Shown here one piece after another: positions 11,894 to 23,988 of a stretch of 64,000 bases of DNA. The stretch is taken from NCBI GenBank assembly GCA_014529385.2, contig CM043944.1, positions 73,520,884-73,584,883 of the forward strand, given 5' to 3'. The first letter of the stretch is position 1, and the number at the start of each line of letters is the position of its first letter. Both the position numbers and the translations under genes were made by a program. This stretch comes from Adiantum capillus-veneris. Its lineage: Eukaryota > Streptophyta > Polypodiopsida > Polypodiales > Pteridaceae. Below the pieces are notes generated by a model. It saw only the letters and a program-made list of their open reading frames with translations, did not search any database and was not told the DNA's origin.

Positions 11894-13681
11894 TTTTTTC
11901 CACTTGACTTGAATTCAACTCTTGTCAAGCTCCCAATTCTTTGCCTGCAACCTGGTTCTTCAATCTGAGCTAAGTGTGTCAGCAATTGAGATTTCCAAAT
12001 TCTATCCTTACAAGGAGCTAAAGGACTAATCTGCAATTTGAAAACTGAGTTATCATGTATTAATTTTGATCCGATCGAACCCAAACTTGGCCAGTGGCCT
12101 TGCATTATGTTGTTCTAACACTGGGGCTCAAAAGTAAATAATCTCGATTATTTACTTTTCTCAGTTTCTATACTTTTTAGTTTTTTTTTGGCAAGTAATT
12201 ACCTTGTTGTGGTCTTTGGACAAGTTTGGATGAGTTTGATCAAGATTTGTCCAAGTTATCAACTGTTTAGTGTTCGCAGACTTTGATTCCAAGAATCTGG
12301 CTTAAGTCTCAATTTTGTGATCCAAATTGCACCAAAATTGATTTGTGAGGTCTACTTGCTATGCTTGACCTTGTGATATGCCCAAATATGGGAGATTGTC
12401 ATTTTTTGGAGCAAATGTAAATAATCGCGATTATTTACTCTAGCTATTTTTTGCAAGTTTTTGTCCCAATCTTGACACAAACCTGTTAAGCACCTCAACT
12501 TAAGGTCTCTAGCCAAGTTCAAGTTTGGACTATTTTCGGTCCAATGGTCATCAATTTTCTGTCTGTAGACTAACTTTGCAAATTTGGTCACAATTTTCAA
12601 TCCAATGATCCAAATCTTACCAAATTTGGTTTGTGAGCTTATTACAACATGGTAAAACTAGTGGTATGCTGACTTGGTCAAAAAAGTCGAAAAATGGGAC
12701 AGACGTAAATAATCAGATTATTTACTTCTGGTAGCCTTTTACATCTTTTTGGTCAACTGAGCATATACACATGTTTATCACATCAATATAAGCCTATGAA
12801 TCAAATTTCATCAAGTTTAGATAAATGTTTTTCCAATTTACACTCAAGTTTGAAAAGGTCAGTACAAACTTTAGTTTTTACCCAATTTTTGGTCAATTTG
12901 GTGATCTAAATTCTATGGTCCTTTACCAAAGTTGTTTGTACACATGCAATGAGTCAATGGTATGAACCTTGGTCAAATCTAAGCTGAAAGTTAATAATTA
13001 CGATTATTAACTTTAGGCCCAAAACTAACACTTTTTTGAACTTTTTCACTGGACAATCTTTTCATGATTTATTTTGAGCTTATGAATCAAGTCAAAACTT
13101 AATTTGGCTTAAAATGTCAAGAAAAAGTAAATAATTTAAGTTTTGGCCAACTCTTGAAATTTTTACCTCAAAGTGTTCTTGAGCTTACCCACTGGTTCAT
13201 ATAATTTTTAGGTTTACTCTTCAATTGGATTGAGTGATTTGGAGTCTTTCGTGCTATTTCTAGCCGTAGACCTGAAACTCTGCAACTTCACATGAACAAC
13301 TCACAGATGATTCGTTTGGAGTGAGCAATGTTCTGAGATCCCACCTCGGATTCTACTTACCCCACTCCTAGGTTCTATTGCAATTGGGTTGTGGAAAGTG
13401 TCCACAAACACTCGTTTTCTTGTTTTTTATGATTTTCAGAGCCTTGATCTTAAGACTTGTCTCGCCTTTCAATCATTCTCCAAGTCCTAATTTAAATCTA
13501 TAATCCTACAATCTTAAAAGCACTCAGAAAGTACGATTACTTCCAAGCTACCTCTACACAGCAAAAGATGACAATCCTAAGCTATGCGGTTTTAAAGAGA
13601 AAGTTTAACTTCAGGTGAATCTAGAGGAAGTTAATGGACAACTACACAAGACGCTCGTGTTTTTCCTAGTTTAGGTTTGTT
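11894..13681 (-). other. Element A leader between primer site and gag-like region
   Basis: About 1.8 kb of AT-rich noncoding sequence without a convincing open frame. It is built of loosely conserved units of about 285 bp; phrases such as 'caaatttggt', 'ttggtcaa' and 'tgtgag' recur at matching offsets. Each unit carries one palindrome, listed separately. Confidence 0.6.
12130..13014. repeat. Four regularly spaced palindromes in element A leader
   Basis: The palindromes are: 12130-12159 (14-bp arms, 2-base centre); 12417-12438 (perfect, 11-bp arms, arm GTAAATAATCG); 12705-12725 (10-bp arms, 1-base centre); and 12987-13014 (12-bp arms, 4-base centre). Their centres are 283, 287.5 and 285.5 bp apart. 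The shared arm is GTAAATAATC or, in the fourth, a GTTAATAAT variant. A half-copy of the arm occurs near 13133, about 132 bp beyond the last centre. Confidence 0.85.
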
Positions 13682-13683
13682 CG

Positions 13684-13701
13684 TCCCCAGCAACGGCGCC
13701 A
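13684..13701 (-). other. Primer-binding site of element A, tRNA-Asp type
   Basis: On the minus strand TGGCGCCGTTGCTGGGGA starts two bases after the 5' LTR end. From memory, plant tRNA-Asp primer sites read TGGCGCCGTTGCCGGGGA, one mismatch away. This orients the element on the minus strand. Confidence 0.85.
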
Positions 13702-13703
13702 AA

Positions 13704-14714
13704 TGTGGGACGCATGTCTAACCTCACTATTCTATCTTATTACAGTATTAGCGAGAACCACGATTAAATTGTCAATCCATGGGACGAAGCTGACTTGACT
13801 AGTGTATAGAGGCTACAAGAGGGTGTCGATCTCTCGGAAAACAACTAACAACTTGCATCTAACTCAAGCTAGAGTCAAGTGATTGAAATCACCAAAAGCC
13901 AATTGCCCATCGGCAAACAATCACATCCATTACAACATCAAATGACATCTAAACGTAACGAAACTTCTAGGACATGTTTATAAGACCTAAGCACATATGC
14001 TTATGGTCTCAAACCCCACTTTAGGTCAAGTTTCAAAATCGCAATTATTAACAGCAATGGATTTTTGACCTAGTCATTTTCGACCCAGAATGCATCTAAA
14101 TGCTTAGCAATGATGCCCCAATACCCCGCCTGTGCTTAGTTTTTGATTTAAAAGTGTAAATTCCTAGTTATGATGAAATTAGGCCACGAGTCAACGACGC
14201 CAAAAACTACGAATTACTGTGATGTGTTTACGTCAATGCGTAGAGCTCTTACCTGCGGTTGCAATGCAACAAACACGACTGCAATGTGACAACCGGGGAG
14301 GGAGTAGGAAGCGTGAGAAGGAGAGGAGTGAGCGCTGTTAGCTCACGCTGTGTATTTCATTATCCAAAGACTTGATTAAAAATTTACAAAGTTGGCTTTT
14401 ATACTTTAGCCAAGGTCTAAAATGTGTAATGTTCGGCGCCCAAGACCTTTGAGGCTCCACACTTATTGTATCTGCAACCCAGGTACACTAAGTGATCTAT
14501 GCTCTACATCTTAGAACTCTTATTGAGCCCGTAATATGTTACAATTATCACAATGGCTAAATAAATTGGAAAATTACAATACATGGCCATTCTGGAAAAA
14601 TGTGAAAAGTGTGTAACTCCAATCTTCATTGCTTCTTCATATTCATCTTCGATGTGCATTCATAAGGCTTTGATCTTTAGCAGCTCCTGTTAACTGACGT
14701 CGGCTCAGTTAACA
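13704..14714 (-). repeat. 5' LTR of element A (1011 bp)
   Basis: On the plus strand it runs from TGTGGGACGC to CAGTTAACA. The last 578 bp match window positions 1-578. No sequence homologous to 13704-14136 is visible elsewhere, as expected if the partner lies left of the window. Confidence 0.85.
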
Positions 14715-14897
14715 GGGGCTTAAAAGACCTAAGGTTCAACTCCATTAAGACTTCCATAGGCTAAGGTTCCAAAAATTACCTCATTTATCCAATGGCCAAA
14801 ACAAGCGGAAAATTGAATGGTCATGGGAAGACTAAAAAGTCTTCCCACATCCCTAGGAAGGAGGGGGTGAGCCCTTTTAGTGGGGGATGAGAGAGAA

Positions 14898-14918
14898 ACA
14901 CACACACACACACACACT
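14898..14918. repeat. (AC)n microsatellite in element B LTR
   Basis: A run of AC dinucleotides. The equivalent site in the right LTR (about 18839-18862) is also an AC run of different length. Confidence 0.9.
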
Positions 14919-15405
14919 CTCCAAGGCTCCCCCTTTACACAAAGAGAATACTGGACACATGTCAAGCTCCTAGGCCAGCTGCCCCCAATCTCCCCTCAAA
15001 TCCAATTGGATGGCCATAGAGGTGGACCAATGAGAATTAGGCTAGAGTAAAGTTAGTCTAATAAATTTAAAAATGTTTGATAAAAGAACCGATAGAAATT
15101 AAGCTCGCTAGAAGACTATTGGGAAGTCTACCAAGGGGTCCAATGAGCATTCAACAGCCCAATGGCTTGCCTCATTCCTATTGGCTAGAAGACTAAGAGG
15201 TCCAATGAGAGCTTAATTGAATTATTTAATTACCTAAAGCTCTCACAAAAGGGGAAAGGGAGACACTTGTCAAAAGGCTATCAACTATGCTTCTAATTTG
15301 TGATTACCTAAGCTTTACAAGAGCCAATGGGAGGTCAGCATGAGCAAATAGCAAGAGGGGTTGACCAAGATGAGAGAGAGGGTTGCATTTTACTCTAACA
15401 CAATG

Positions 15406-15409
<4 letters not shown>

Positions 15410-15450
<41 letters not shown>
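15410..15450. repeat. (AC)n microsatellite in element B LTR
   Basis: About 20 AC repeats. The matching site in the 3' LTR (about 19315-19331) is much shorter, so the run expanded or contracted after insertion. Confidence 0.9.
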
Positions 15451-15451
<1 letters not shown>

Positions 15452-16059
15452 CTCATGTGTGCAAGAAGAACTCTCCTTCTCCAAGCATTGAGAAGTAGAG
15501 GCCTACACCAACAACTCTTGGCTGTGGAATGCAAATCCAACCAAGAGCCAAACTTCAATGGCATGGTCATCTCCTCTACCATGCTAATTACTAAGCTAAG
15601 CTATGCTATTAGAGTAATTATGTGAGGAGAATACTTCTTTCTCGTAAGATACACCTTCTTCCTCTCACTCTATCCTCATTTCCTGCTAGCTCTCACCATT
15701 TTTGAAGGTGTGTGAGGTCTTGGGACTAAGGCTAGGGACACTAGGTGTGTTTTCATCTTCATTTCACCAACGAGTTTTGTAAAGGAACACAAGAATTGTA
15801 CTGTAAAAAAGTTTTCTTTGATAAGAGAATGGAGGGGGACCGGCTCCATGTAAATCCGGTCCTCAATTGTTGTCAATTGTTCTATTTCTCTCTCTTTTCA
15901 AGTATTGTCAATGCCAAATTAGCTAGGTGTAAATTGCTATGTTGCTTTCTCAAATTAAGTACTCTCTCTATGCTCATTAGGAACTTGTTCTTAATGAAAT
16001 GCTCATTATGTTATCAATTTTCCGCTACACACAAGTTACTAGTGCATTAAATATTATAT

Positions 16060-16072
16060 TGGCATAAGAGCT
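16060..16072 (+). other. Degenerate primer-binding site of element B
   Basis: TGGCATAAGAGCT matches the tRNA-iMet site TGGTATCAGAGCC at 10 of 13 positions and starts directly after the left LTR. Confidence 0.55.
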
Positions 16073-16168
16073 ATTGGTTTCTCTTTTCTTGCTCAAGAAG
16101 AGAGGTCCTCAAGCTTGATACAAATGGTTGGTTTTATTAATTGCCAAAGAGTAAGTAATTTGATACCA

Positions 16169-16255
16169 GTTGTTAGGAAATAAGACGTAGCTAAATAGAT
16201 AATTGAGTAGATTACTTAATGGAGAGAGACAGATTTCACATACAGGAGATTATAG

Positions 16256-16310
<55 letters not shown>

Positions 16311-16930
16311 CACGATATACGTGGTTCACCTAATGTGGGCTACATCCACAGGAAAGCAGCCACTCAATGGCTTTAGTACTTCAAAACAAGAAGTAGTTTA
16401 CAAAGGGATTATACCCTTAATGGAGCTCCCGCCTTGCTTCACTCTCACCACTTCACACTCACCACTTCACACTCACCTTGTTGCATCAACTTCACACTAT
16501 GAAATGTGTGTAGAAATGGCCTCCTTTTATAGGCCAAAAGGGTTGCCCTCTCTCATGAGAGGCAGCCATGTGTAGCCGCCCTTGTGTAGATAAGTCCAAA
16601 TCGGACCCTCCAATCCACCCATGTGTGGCCGCCCTTGAGAAGACAAGTCCGCTTTTGAATTCGGCCACCGCCCACCGGCCCACCGGCCATTGACTTCCGA
16701 CCACCGGCCACCGGCCAACTGACGGTTGTTTTCCGACCACTTTCCGGCCACCGTCCGGCCATAATATTCCGGCGAAAAAGAATATTCCGGCGAGGGAAAA
16801 AAGAGTATCGGGGGCTTCCGTCCCCGAGGCCCCTAAAGTTGCCCCCGGTTTTTGACTATGAAAATTTTGGTTTCCGGTGAGTGATTTACGTTCACGCACG
16901 ATGGCTTCTCCTCATAATTGGGGCCTTACA
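16169..16930 (-). repeat. Possible LTR remnant of a further minus-strand retroelement
   Basis: The stretch begins TGTTAGGAAATAAGACG, immediately preceded by TTGATACCA, the reverse complement of a TGGTATCAA primer-site start. It contains ACGTGGTTCACCTAATGTGG, a phrase typical of plant copia LTRs, and a (GA)n run at 16257-16306. The right end is unclear; CCTTACA at 16930 is one candidate. I see no target duplication, so a truncated copy is as likely as a solo LTR. GC-rich CCACCGGCC repeats at 16660-16745 lie inside. Confidence 0.35.
16257..16306. repeat. (GA)n microsatellite
   Basis: About 24 GA repeats on the plus strand. Confidence 0.95.
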
Positions 16931-17025
16931 AATGTGCGCTTTTACCACAAAAAATTACAAGGGTAAATCAGGCTCCATACTTAACAGAAGCAACCTGGAT
17001 TTCTTCAGCCAATCCCTAATTCACC

Positions 17026-18105
17026 ATGGGAGAGATATCCATGGATTTCATCTTTGGATTACCCAAGTCTATCCATGGGAATACGAGAATATGGACAATT
17101 GTAGACAGGTTTAGCAAACAAGCACATTTCATACCTGTCAAAAAGACTATCAAGGCCCATCAAATGGCAACCCTCTTTATATCACAAATCTTCAAATTCC
17201 ATGGCTTGCCAATGTCTATAGTGTTGGATAGAGATCCTAGAATGACCAGTAATTTCTGGAAGGGTCTCTTTGAGGATTTAGGTACAAGGCTAAACTTCTC
17301 TTTGGCTTATCAGCCCCAAATGGATGGCCAAAGTGAAATAGCTAACCTAACCATTCTTGATCTACTAAAATCTTATGTCACAGAAGTAGATCAAAAGTCC
17401 CAATGGGAGAAGTACTTACCCTTAGCAGAGTATACTTACAATAACACAGTACATACTTCCACGGGAAAAGCACCTTTTGAGGTGATAGAGGGAAGATAAA
17501 AAAGTCTCCTGCTACTCAAGGTACATGGGAAGATCTTTGTTGCAGATGAATATAGTTGAGACCTGCAATCCAAAAGATTAGAGATGCTATATCCATCTCT
17601 CAACAAAGGCAAAAGACTGCTCTTGATAATCACAGAAGAGCCCTAGCCTTTAAACAAAATGATTGGGTCTTGCTTAAGTTTCCCAAGGCTTGATTAAGGC
17701 ACACAACTGGCAAGAATCCTACATGACACCAAAAGTAATATGCTAAGTTAGCAAAAAGGTACTATGGTCCCTTCCAGATTCTTAGGACAATCAATGAGAT
17801 GGCCTATCAACTCAAGTTACCCAGCCATTGGCTCATACACAATGCTTTCCACGTGAGCCTACTAAAGCCTTACAAAGGAAAGCCACCTCAAGAAGCAATC
17901 ATTGAAGACCCACCAGAGATCGAGGACCAAGAAGAGGTGCTGCAACCCGAGTCCATCGAAGAGAAGGTATTACGAGGCAGTAAGACTACCCGATGATATC
18001 TTATCAAGTTCAAAACTTATTCTTTTGAAGATGCTAGATGGATGCAAGGCATACAATTAAAGGAGAACCTAAACCTTGTCAATGCTTACGATGATTCCAT
18101 AGAGT
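17026..18105 (+). pseudogene. Ty3 integrase and chromodomain-like tail of element B
   Basis: The first block (17026-17499, 157 codons, TAA) contains the integrase core: SMDFIFGLP (first Asp), VLDRDPRMTSNFW (second Asp) and DGQSEIAN (Glu), plus the YNNTVHTSTGKAPFE block. Frames broken by stops and shifts continue with [20 protein letters not shown] and [14 protein letters not shown], the C-terminal domain typical of plant Ty3 elements. They end with RYLIKFKTY followed by DARWM, which fits a chromodomain (Y-L-V-K-W ... A-T-W). That places the element among chromoviruses. At least three frame interruptions make it nonfunctional. Confidence 0.85.
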
Positions 18106-18644
18106 AAGCAAATGTAGATATGTATAAATGAACAAAGTTTTTGTCTTATAAGACTCTCTCTTTTTTTATTGTGCACAAATGTTAATAAGTATCCATGCTT
18201 AGAATCATGTTTGTGGAGACGACGTCTCTCAAAAACCAAGTAGAGCTTGTCACTCTAGTATGGAAAATTGATATGGATTGATGTGCAGACATGCTTGCGG
18301 CAGCTAAGGCTCTCAAGCACCAAATGGACTAGTCATCCATTCTGCAACGGTGTCGTAGGGTAAAATAGGGATCCTCTACCCGCTAGCAAACGGACTAATG
18401 ACTAGGCTTTATCTTCTCTACCTCATAGTCGAAGATGATTATGATTTTAAGAGAGAGGTAATGTCATAAAAACTAATATCTAATACTCCCAAATGATTTT
18501 TTCGTGTTAAACTGATCATTTAATATGGGGAAGTACCAGGGGAGTAAAAGCTAGAATATTTATAAGGCTGCCAGATCGATCTCTGTCAGGGATCCAAAGG
18601 AGGAAAAATAGGGATCCAAAGGGGGACAGTCTGCGAAAGAGAAA
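18106..18644 (+). other. Element B 3' untranslated interior
   Basis: Noncoding stretch after the chromodomain-like tail. It ends in a purine-rich region with AAAGGGGGACAG at about 18618, a likely polypurine tract. The LTR may start anywhere between there and 18645. Confidence 0.5.
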
Positions 18645-19991
18645 TGTGCTTCAATGGGGCTTAAAAGACCTAAGGTTTAGCTCCATTAAGACTTCCATAG
18701 GCTAATGTTCCAAAAATTAACTCATCTAACCAATGGCCAAAACAAGGGGAAAATTGAATGGTCATGGGAAGACTAAAAAGTCTTCCCACATCCCTATGAA
18801 GGAGGGGGCAAGCCCTTTTAGTAGGGGATGAGAGAGAAACACACACACACACACACACACACTCCAAGGCTCCCCCTTTACACAAAGGGAATATTGGACA
18901 CATGTTAGGCTCCTAGGCCAGTTGCCCCCAATCTCCCCTCAAATCCTATTGGATGGCCATAGAGGTGGACCAATGAGAATTAGGCTAGAGTAAAGTTAGT
19001 CTAATCAATTTAAAAATGCTTGATAAAAGAACCAATAGAAATTAAGCTCCCTATAAGATTATTGGACAATCTACCAAGGGGTCCAATGAGCATTCAGCAG
19101 CCCAATGGATTGACTGATTCCTATTGGCCAGATTAATTACCTAAAGCTCTCACAAAAGGGGAAAGGGAGACACTTGTCAAAAGGCTATCAGCTATGCTTC
19201 TAATTTGTGATTGGCTAAGCTTTACAGGAGCCAATGGGAGGCAAGCATGAGCAAATAGCAAGAGGGCTCGACCAAGATGAGAGAGAGGGCTGCATTTTAC
19301 TCTAACACAATGCTACACACACACACACACAACTTATGTGTGCAAGAAGAACTCCATCTCCTTCTCCAAGAATTGAGAAGTAGAGGCCTACACCAACAAC
19401 TCTTGGCTATGGAATGCAAATCCAACCAAGAGCCAAGCTTCAATGGCATGCTCATCTCCTCTACCATGCTAATTACTAAGCTAAGCTATGCTATTAGAGT
19501 GATTATGTGAGGAGAATACTTATTTCTCGTAAGATACACCTTCTTCCTCTCAATCTATCCTCATTCCTTGCTAGCTCTCACCATTTTTGAAGGTGTGTGA
19601 GGTCTTGGGACCGAGGCTAGGGACACTAGGTGTGTTTTTCAAGCATAATTTGGTGCATGAAGCTTCCATCTTCATTGCACCGACGAGTTTTTTCAAGGAA
19701 CACAAGAATTGTATTGTACAAAATTCTATTTTGATGGGAGAAGCTATAATACAAAGCCTTTACGGAGGGGGGCCTCCTCCATGTAATTCCAGTCCTCAAT
19801 TGTTGTCAATTGTTCTATTTCTCTCTCTTTTCAAGTATTGTCAATGCCAGTTTAGCTAGGTGTAAATTGCTATGTTGCTTTCTCAAATTAAGTACTCTCT
19901 CTATGCTCATTAGGAAGTTGTTCTTAATGAAATGCTCACTATGTTATCAATTTTCTGCTACACACAAGTTACTAGTGCATTAAATGTTACA
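18645..19991 (+). repeat. 3' LTR of element B
   Basis: Starts TGTGCTTCAAT and ends ATGTTACA by comparison with the left copy. TG/CA ends are assumed. Confidence 0.75.
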
Positions 19992-21107
19992 GTAACTCTA
20001 TCTCTGGCTCTATATGACACAAGTGGCATATCATGGCCTCTGATGGTACAAAGTCTTACAAAGTCTTGTTGTTTTGCCTATTTTTAAAGAGGAGTTCCCA
20101 ACAACTTATGGGACCCATCGGATGGGGCCCAAGGGACCTAAAGAAAATAAAATAAAGCACAAATACACACACACAACCTTTCTCAAAAATGTGATGACGT
20201 GGTAGCTATACAACACCCGCAATTCGCATTGATGATGTGGAAGCTTGTACGAACTTCCATGTTTCTGCACTGATGATGTGGCATGATGTGCGGATTTTCC
20301 ATGCCTCACGCTGTTTGTTTCTAGGACCTAACTATTTTAGAACTTGAAGCTTTCCATGTAACTTCTTATGAGAGGCCAAGGGCCTTTAAATATGAGCCAA
20401 GGGCTCATTCTCTGGCACGCTTCCACGTGGAGTGTAGAGGAAGGATTATTGGTGATGTACCGAGTTCAAGAAGTATAAAGAAATATTAAAAGGGGCGCCA
20501 ACGTTTGGGGCTAGTTCTCTCTGGGGGTGGAACTCCTCCACTCCCTATTTGTGTGTCTATCTCTTTCAGTTCCTTTGTTATTTGAAGTGCTTAAAGTTGC
20601 TCAATTTGTTCTTTGCTGTTGGCACCTGGTGGTCATCCCCGTGAGAGCGGTATCAAAGGTTCAAGTGTGTGCTTTTCTGAAAACATACCCATCTAGTGTG
20701 ATTACTATGTCTTGGAACTACCATCAGTGCTACATGAACACTTTTTGTTGAGGCTTGTTTTGACTATTCAAGAGCTTATGGACCATGCTATGGTCGGCTA
20801 CAAATTTATGGAAGAAATGGAACCCTAATTTTGGTGCAGGTTTCAAGATAGAATCCCAGTTGACTTTCGAGCTCGATTGATGTCGAGAATTTTTTTAACC
20901 TTGAATTAGCAATTTTTTGAATTTTGTGTGAGAACTTGTTTGGTGGTTCTGTTTGGAATTTGTTTGAAATGGATGGCATTTGTTGTGTTTGTTTTAAGCA
21001 TTTCTTGGTACAGATTTGAATTTTTTTCTCTGGTTTTAATTCTGCTTTCAATGCTTGGTGATTTACTCCTAGGTGGAGTAGTCAGAATAATTTTTTGATA
21101 TTGTCTA
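19992..21107. other. Unannotated spacer, possible degraded retroelement leader
   Basis: No convincing gene. GGTATCAAAGGTTCAAG at about 20649 resembles the primer-site and leader of a copia element (compare GGTATCAGAGCCTTGGTTC at 6566), so an old fragment may lie here. A run of thymines and G/T-rich sequence fills 20880-21100. Confidence 0.3.
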
Positions 21108-21214
21108 AACCTCGTAACAACGCAAACGCGATGTCTCGGATCATTTTATTGTATGCTTGAAAACTTTAGAACAACGCAGACGACATGTCTGGGGAGCATT
21201 TTGTTGTATTCTAG
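21108..21214. repeat. About 54-bp tandem repeat flanking element C (left side)
   Basis: AACAACGCA recurs at 21116 and 21170, and ATGTCT..G and TTTTGTTGTAT recur at matching offsets. A diverged continuation of the same array resumes at 29263-29360 beyond element C, so element C inserted into this array. Confidence 0.65.
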
Positions 21215-21945
<731 letters not shown>

Positions 21946-22312
21946 GTCTTGCCTTGGTCACCCGTGTTGATGGTTTTAGTTTAGAAATGTGTTAATTGGG
22001 AGCTTGAGTGGTTGGGGAGGTGGTAAAGCATTGGCTAGTCTGTTTGTGTCAATTAAATGCTTCTCTACTCACAATTACAAAAGCTAGTTTTTTATTCTTA
22101 GGAGTAGCTTTAGGTAAGTGAATTGATCTTGATCTAGAGCTATCCATCAATGGAAATTTTCTTGAGTTTATTGGTTGAATTGAAATCTTGAAAAAAGAGT
22201 GATTCGGGAAAAAAAAGGATCATAATGATGTTTTGCATGGCTGAGGATCTCTGAGGACTAAAGGGGGCATCAGAAAGGACCCTACACATCAAAATCTGAA
22301 TTTTGTAAGGTT

Positions 22313-23610
22313 AGACTTCATACGCGTATGAAGTCTTCATAGCCAAAAAGAGACCAAATTTGGGAAAAGTGATTGTACCAGAGTGTGCAAATGAGTAGTA
22401 ATACCCTAAGAACACCTTAAGTTGGGAGTCTTGGAAAAGATTTGGGGACCAAACACCAAAGGACAGAGTGGTTGTAAAAAGAAAAAAATCAGAAACTTGT
22501 GTTTGGAAGCACTTTTAAGCTCTAAATTTTGTGGAGAACACATGTACATGATGCTGATAAGTAGGGAAACTTAAGGAAGAAACAAATCTGCATTCTGAGA
22601 TAGAAGATTCATACGCGTATGAAGACTTCAGGGTAGATTTGGACGATAATTTGCATGTGGTCTGCACTAAGCCATTTAGGAGGGTTATCTAAGCCTGAAT
22701 ACAATAATTCATATCATTTGGTCAGCTAACTTTACTTCTGGAGAGTATTTAGCAAATTCTAACCAAAAACAAAGAATAATGGGGAATTGGTGAATCTTTG
22801 GCAATAAAACTTGATTTTGAGCACATAGGCTTGGAATATACACCAAACAGAACCTTGGGCTGAGGTTTAAGTTCATTCTGATCAAAAAGTCTTTATACGC
22901 GTATGAAGACTATCAAACTAGAATAGAGCTAAACTGGACAAAGATAGATGCTCAAAGTTTCCTAAAGCCTTGGGGAAGCCCTTGATTCATATTTCATAGC
23001 ATTTGGATCAAAACAAATCTTAAGAAGAACAAGAAACAATGCAAACACTCTACATACCCATGTTTTGGTCACAACATGAACAAACTTGATTCCTAACTTA
23101 TGTTAGAGAATATCTCTGAAGTCCCTGAGTGCCATACTACCTCTGGAGCAAGTTTCATGTCAATTGGCCCAAAAAGTCTTTATACGTGTATAAAGTGTTT
23201 TTTGTGTGATTGACCAATAATTGAACTTAATACCACACTGGGGGTGTCAACACTCAACAAGAAACACTAATCTGCAAAAATCTATTCAATCTGGTCACAA
23301 AGACTTTATACGCGTATAAAGACTTACTGACCCTAATGACTTCCAAAGTTGAATTGGGACATAACATTGCATTCTAAGAGACTTTAGATGCCACTAGCCA
23401 AGATTACACTCAAGTTGGAAAGAATCTGAGTGTGAAAGTACCAAGAAACAGAAACAAGATCCCAAATCAATCTGCATCACCTTGTAGCTCACACTAAAAT
23501 GGTCCAATTTTTATTTTGAAAATCTTTGTGAGTTGCATGAGTGGTAGAGAACCTCTGGTGAAGAAATGTTACCATTCTGATAAAAAAGTCTTTATACTCG
23601 TATAAAGACT
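22313..23610. repeat. Six spaced palindromes in element C leader
   Basis: Palindromes are centred at 22324.5, 22615.5, 22899.5, 23186.5, 23312.5 and 23598.5. Intervals are 291, 284, 287, 126 and 286 bp. The consensus half-arm is AGTCTTTATACG, meeting its complement at a CG|CG centre. The copy at 22313-22336 is perfect over 24 bp; the one at 23587-23610 is perfect except for two central bases; others have one to three mismatches. A phrase like TTCTGATCAAAAAGTC precedes several copies, so whole units of about 286 bp are repeated, although the spacers have diverged strongly. Confidence 0.88.
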
Positions 23611-23988
23611 GGCAGGCAAATTTTAGAGCAGAAAACAAAGCTAGAGAGTGCCAAGTAATCCACTTAGCTCTGACAACACCTTTTGCTAGTCCATTCTGTG
23701 ATAATAACAGATAAAGGGGATCAACCCTTCCAAAGGAAAATTTGTACAAGAAAAAACTTGCATGTTCTTCCTAATCAATACTGAATGTTACTAACAGAGA
23801 ACCATCATTGACAAGGAATTGCAGAGTCTAAAGGTTTGTACAGATAGCCAACAACAAAGTCCAGCAAGTCCAGACCAATCTAAAGTCCCAACAATCAACC
23901 AATTGAAGAGCTGAAATAGTCAGAGTAAGACACAACAAAGTGGACTCAAAAGGTGAAAGGTTTGGATTTGTAGTGGTGTATTAATGGA

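Larger units (their letters stand above)
1..14714 (-). mobile_element. Element A: LTR retrotransposon, gag/protease only, left edge outside window
   Basis: Positions 1-578 and roughly 14137-14714 are the same sequence in direct orientation. The right copy continues to 13704, where it starts TGTGGGACGC next to a primer-binding site; both copies end in CAGTTAACA. A polypurine tract lies at 579-592. This fixes a minus-strand LTR element: 5' LTR 13704-14714, 3' LTR 1-578 (the rest lies left of the window). The interior holds degenerate gag-like and aspartic-protease-like coding (6112-2664) but nothing resembling reverse transcriptase, RNase H or integrase, so it is probably a non-autonomous element needing a helper. 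A copia element is inserted in its leader at 6348-11888. Element A itself sits in the 5' LTR of element B. Confidence 0.85.
14715..16058 (+). repeat. 5' LTR of element B (first ~11 bp displaced by element A)
   Basis: This aligns with 18656-19991 from GGGGCTTAAAAG onward, with substitutions, differing AC-repeat lengths and small indels, for example a segment around 15180-15230 absent from the right copy. It is the oldest-looking LTR pair in the window. Confidence 0.8.
14715..19991 (+). mobile_element. Element B: Ty3 (chromovirus-like) LTR retrotransposon, internally deleted
   Basis: Direct repeats 14715-16058 and 18656-19991 are about 1.34 kb each and clearly homologous. The right copy extends 11 bp further left (from 18645, TGTGCTTCAAT); the left copy lacks these because element A is inserted there. 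A decayed tRNA-iMet-like primer site follows the left LTR. Only 2.6 kb of interior remains, with the integrase C-terminal half and a chromodomain-like tail; gag, protease and reverse transcriptase are gone. Confidence 0.8.

Noticed and set aside
16492-16899. Minus-strand Gly/Trp/Arg-rich frame in the GC-rich block
   Set aside because: Produced by CCACCGGCC repeats in a putative LTR; no homology recognised.
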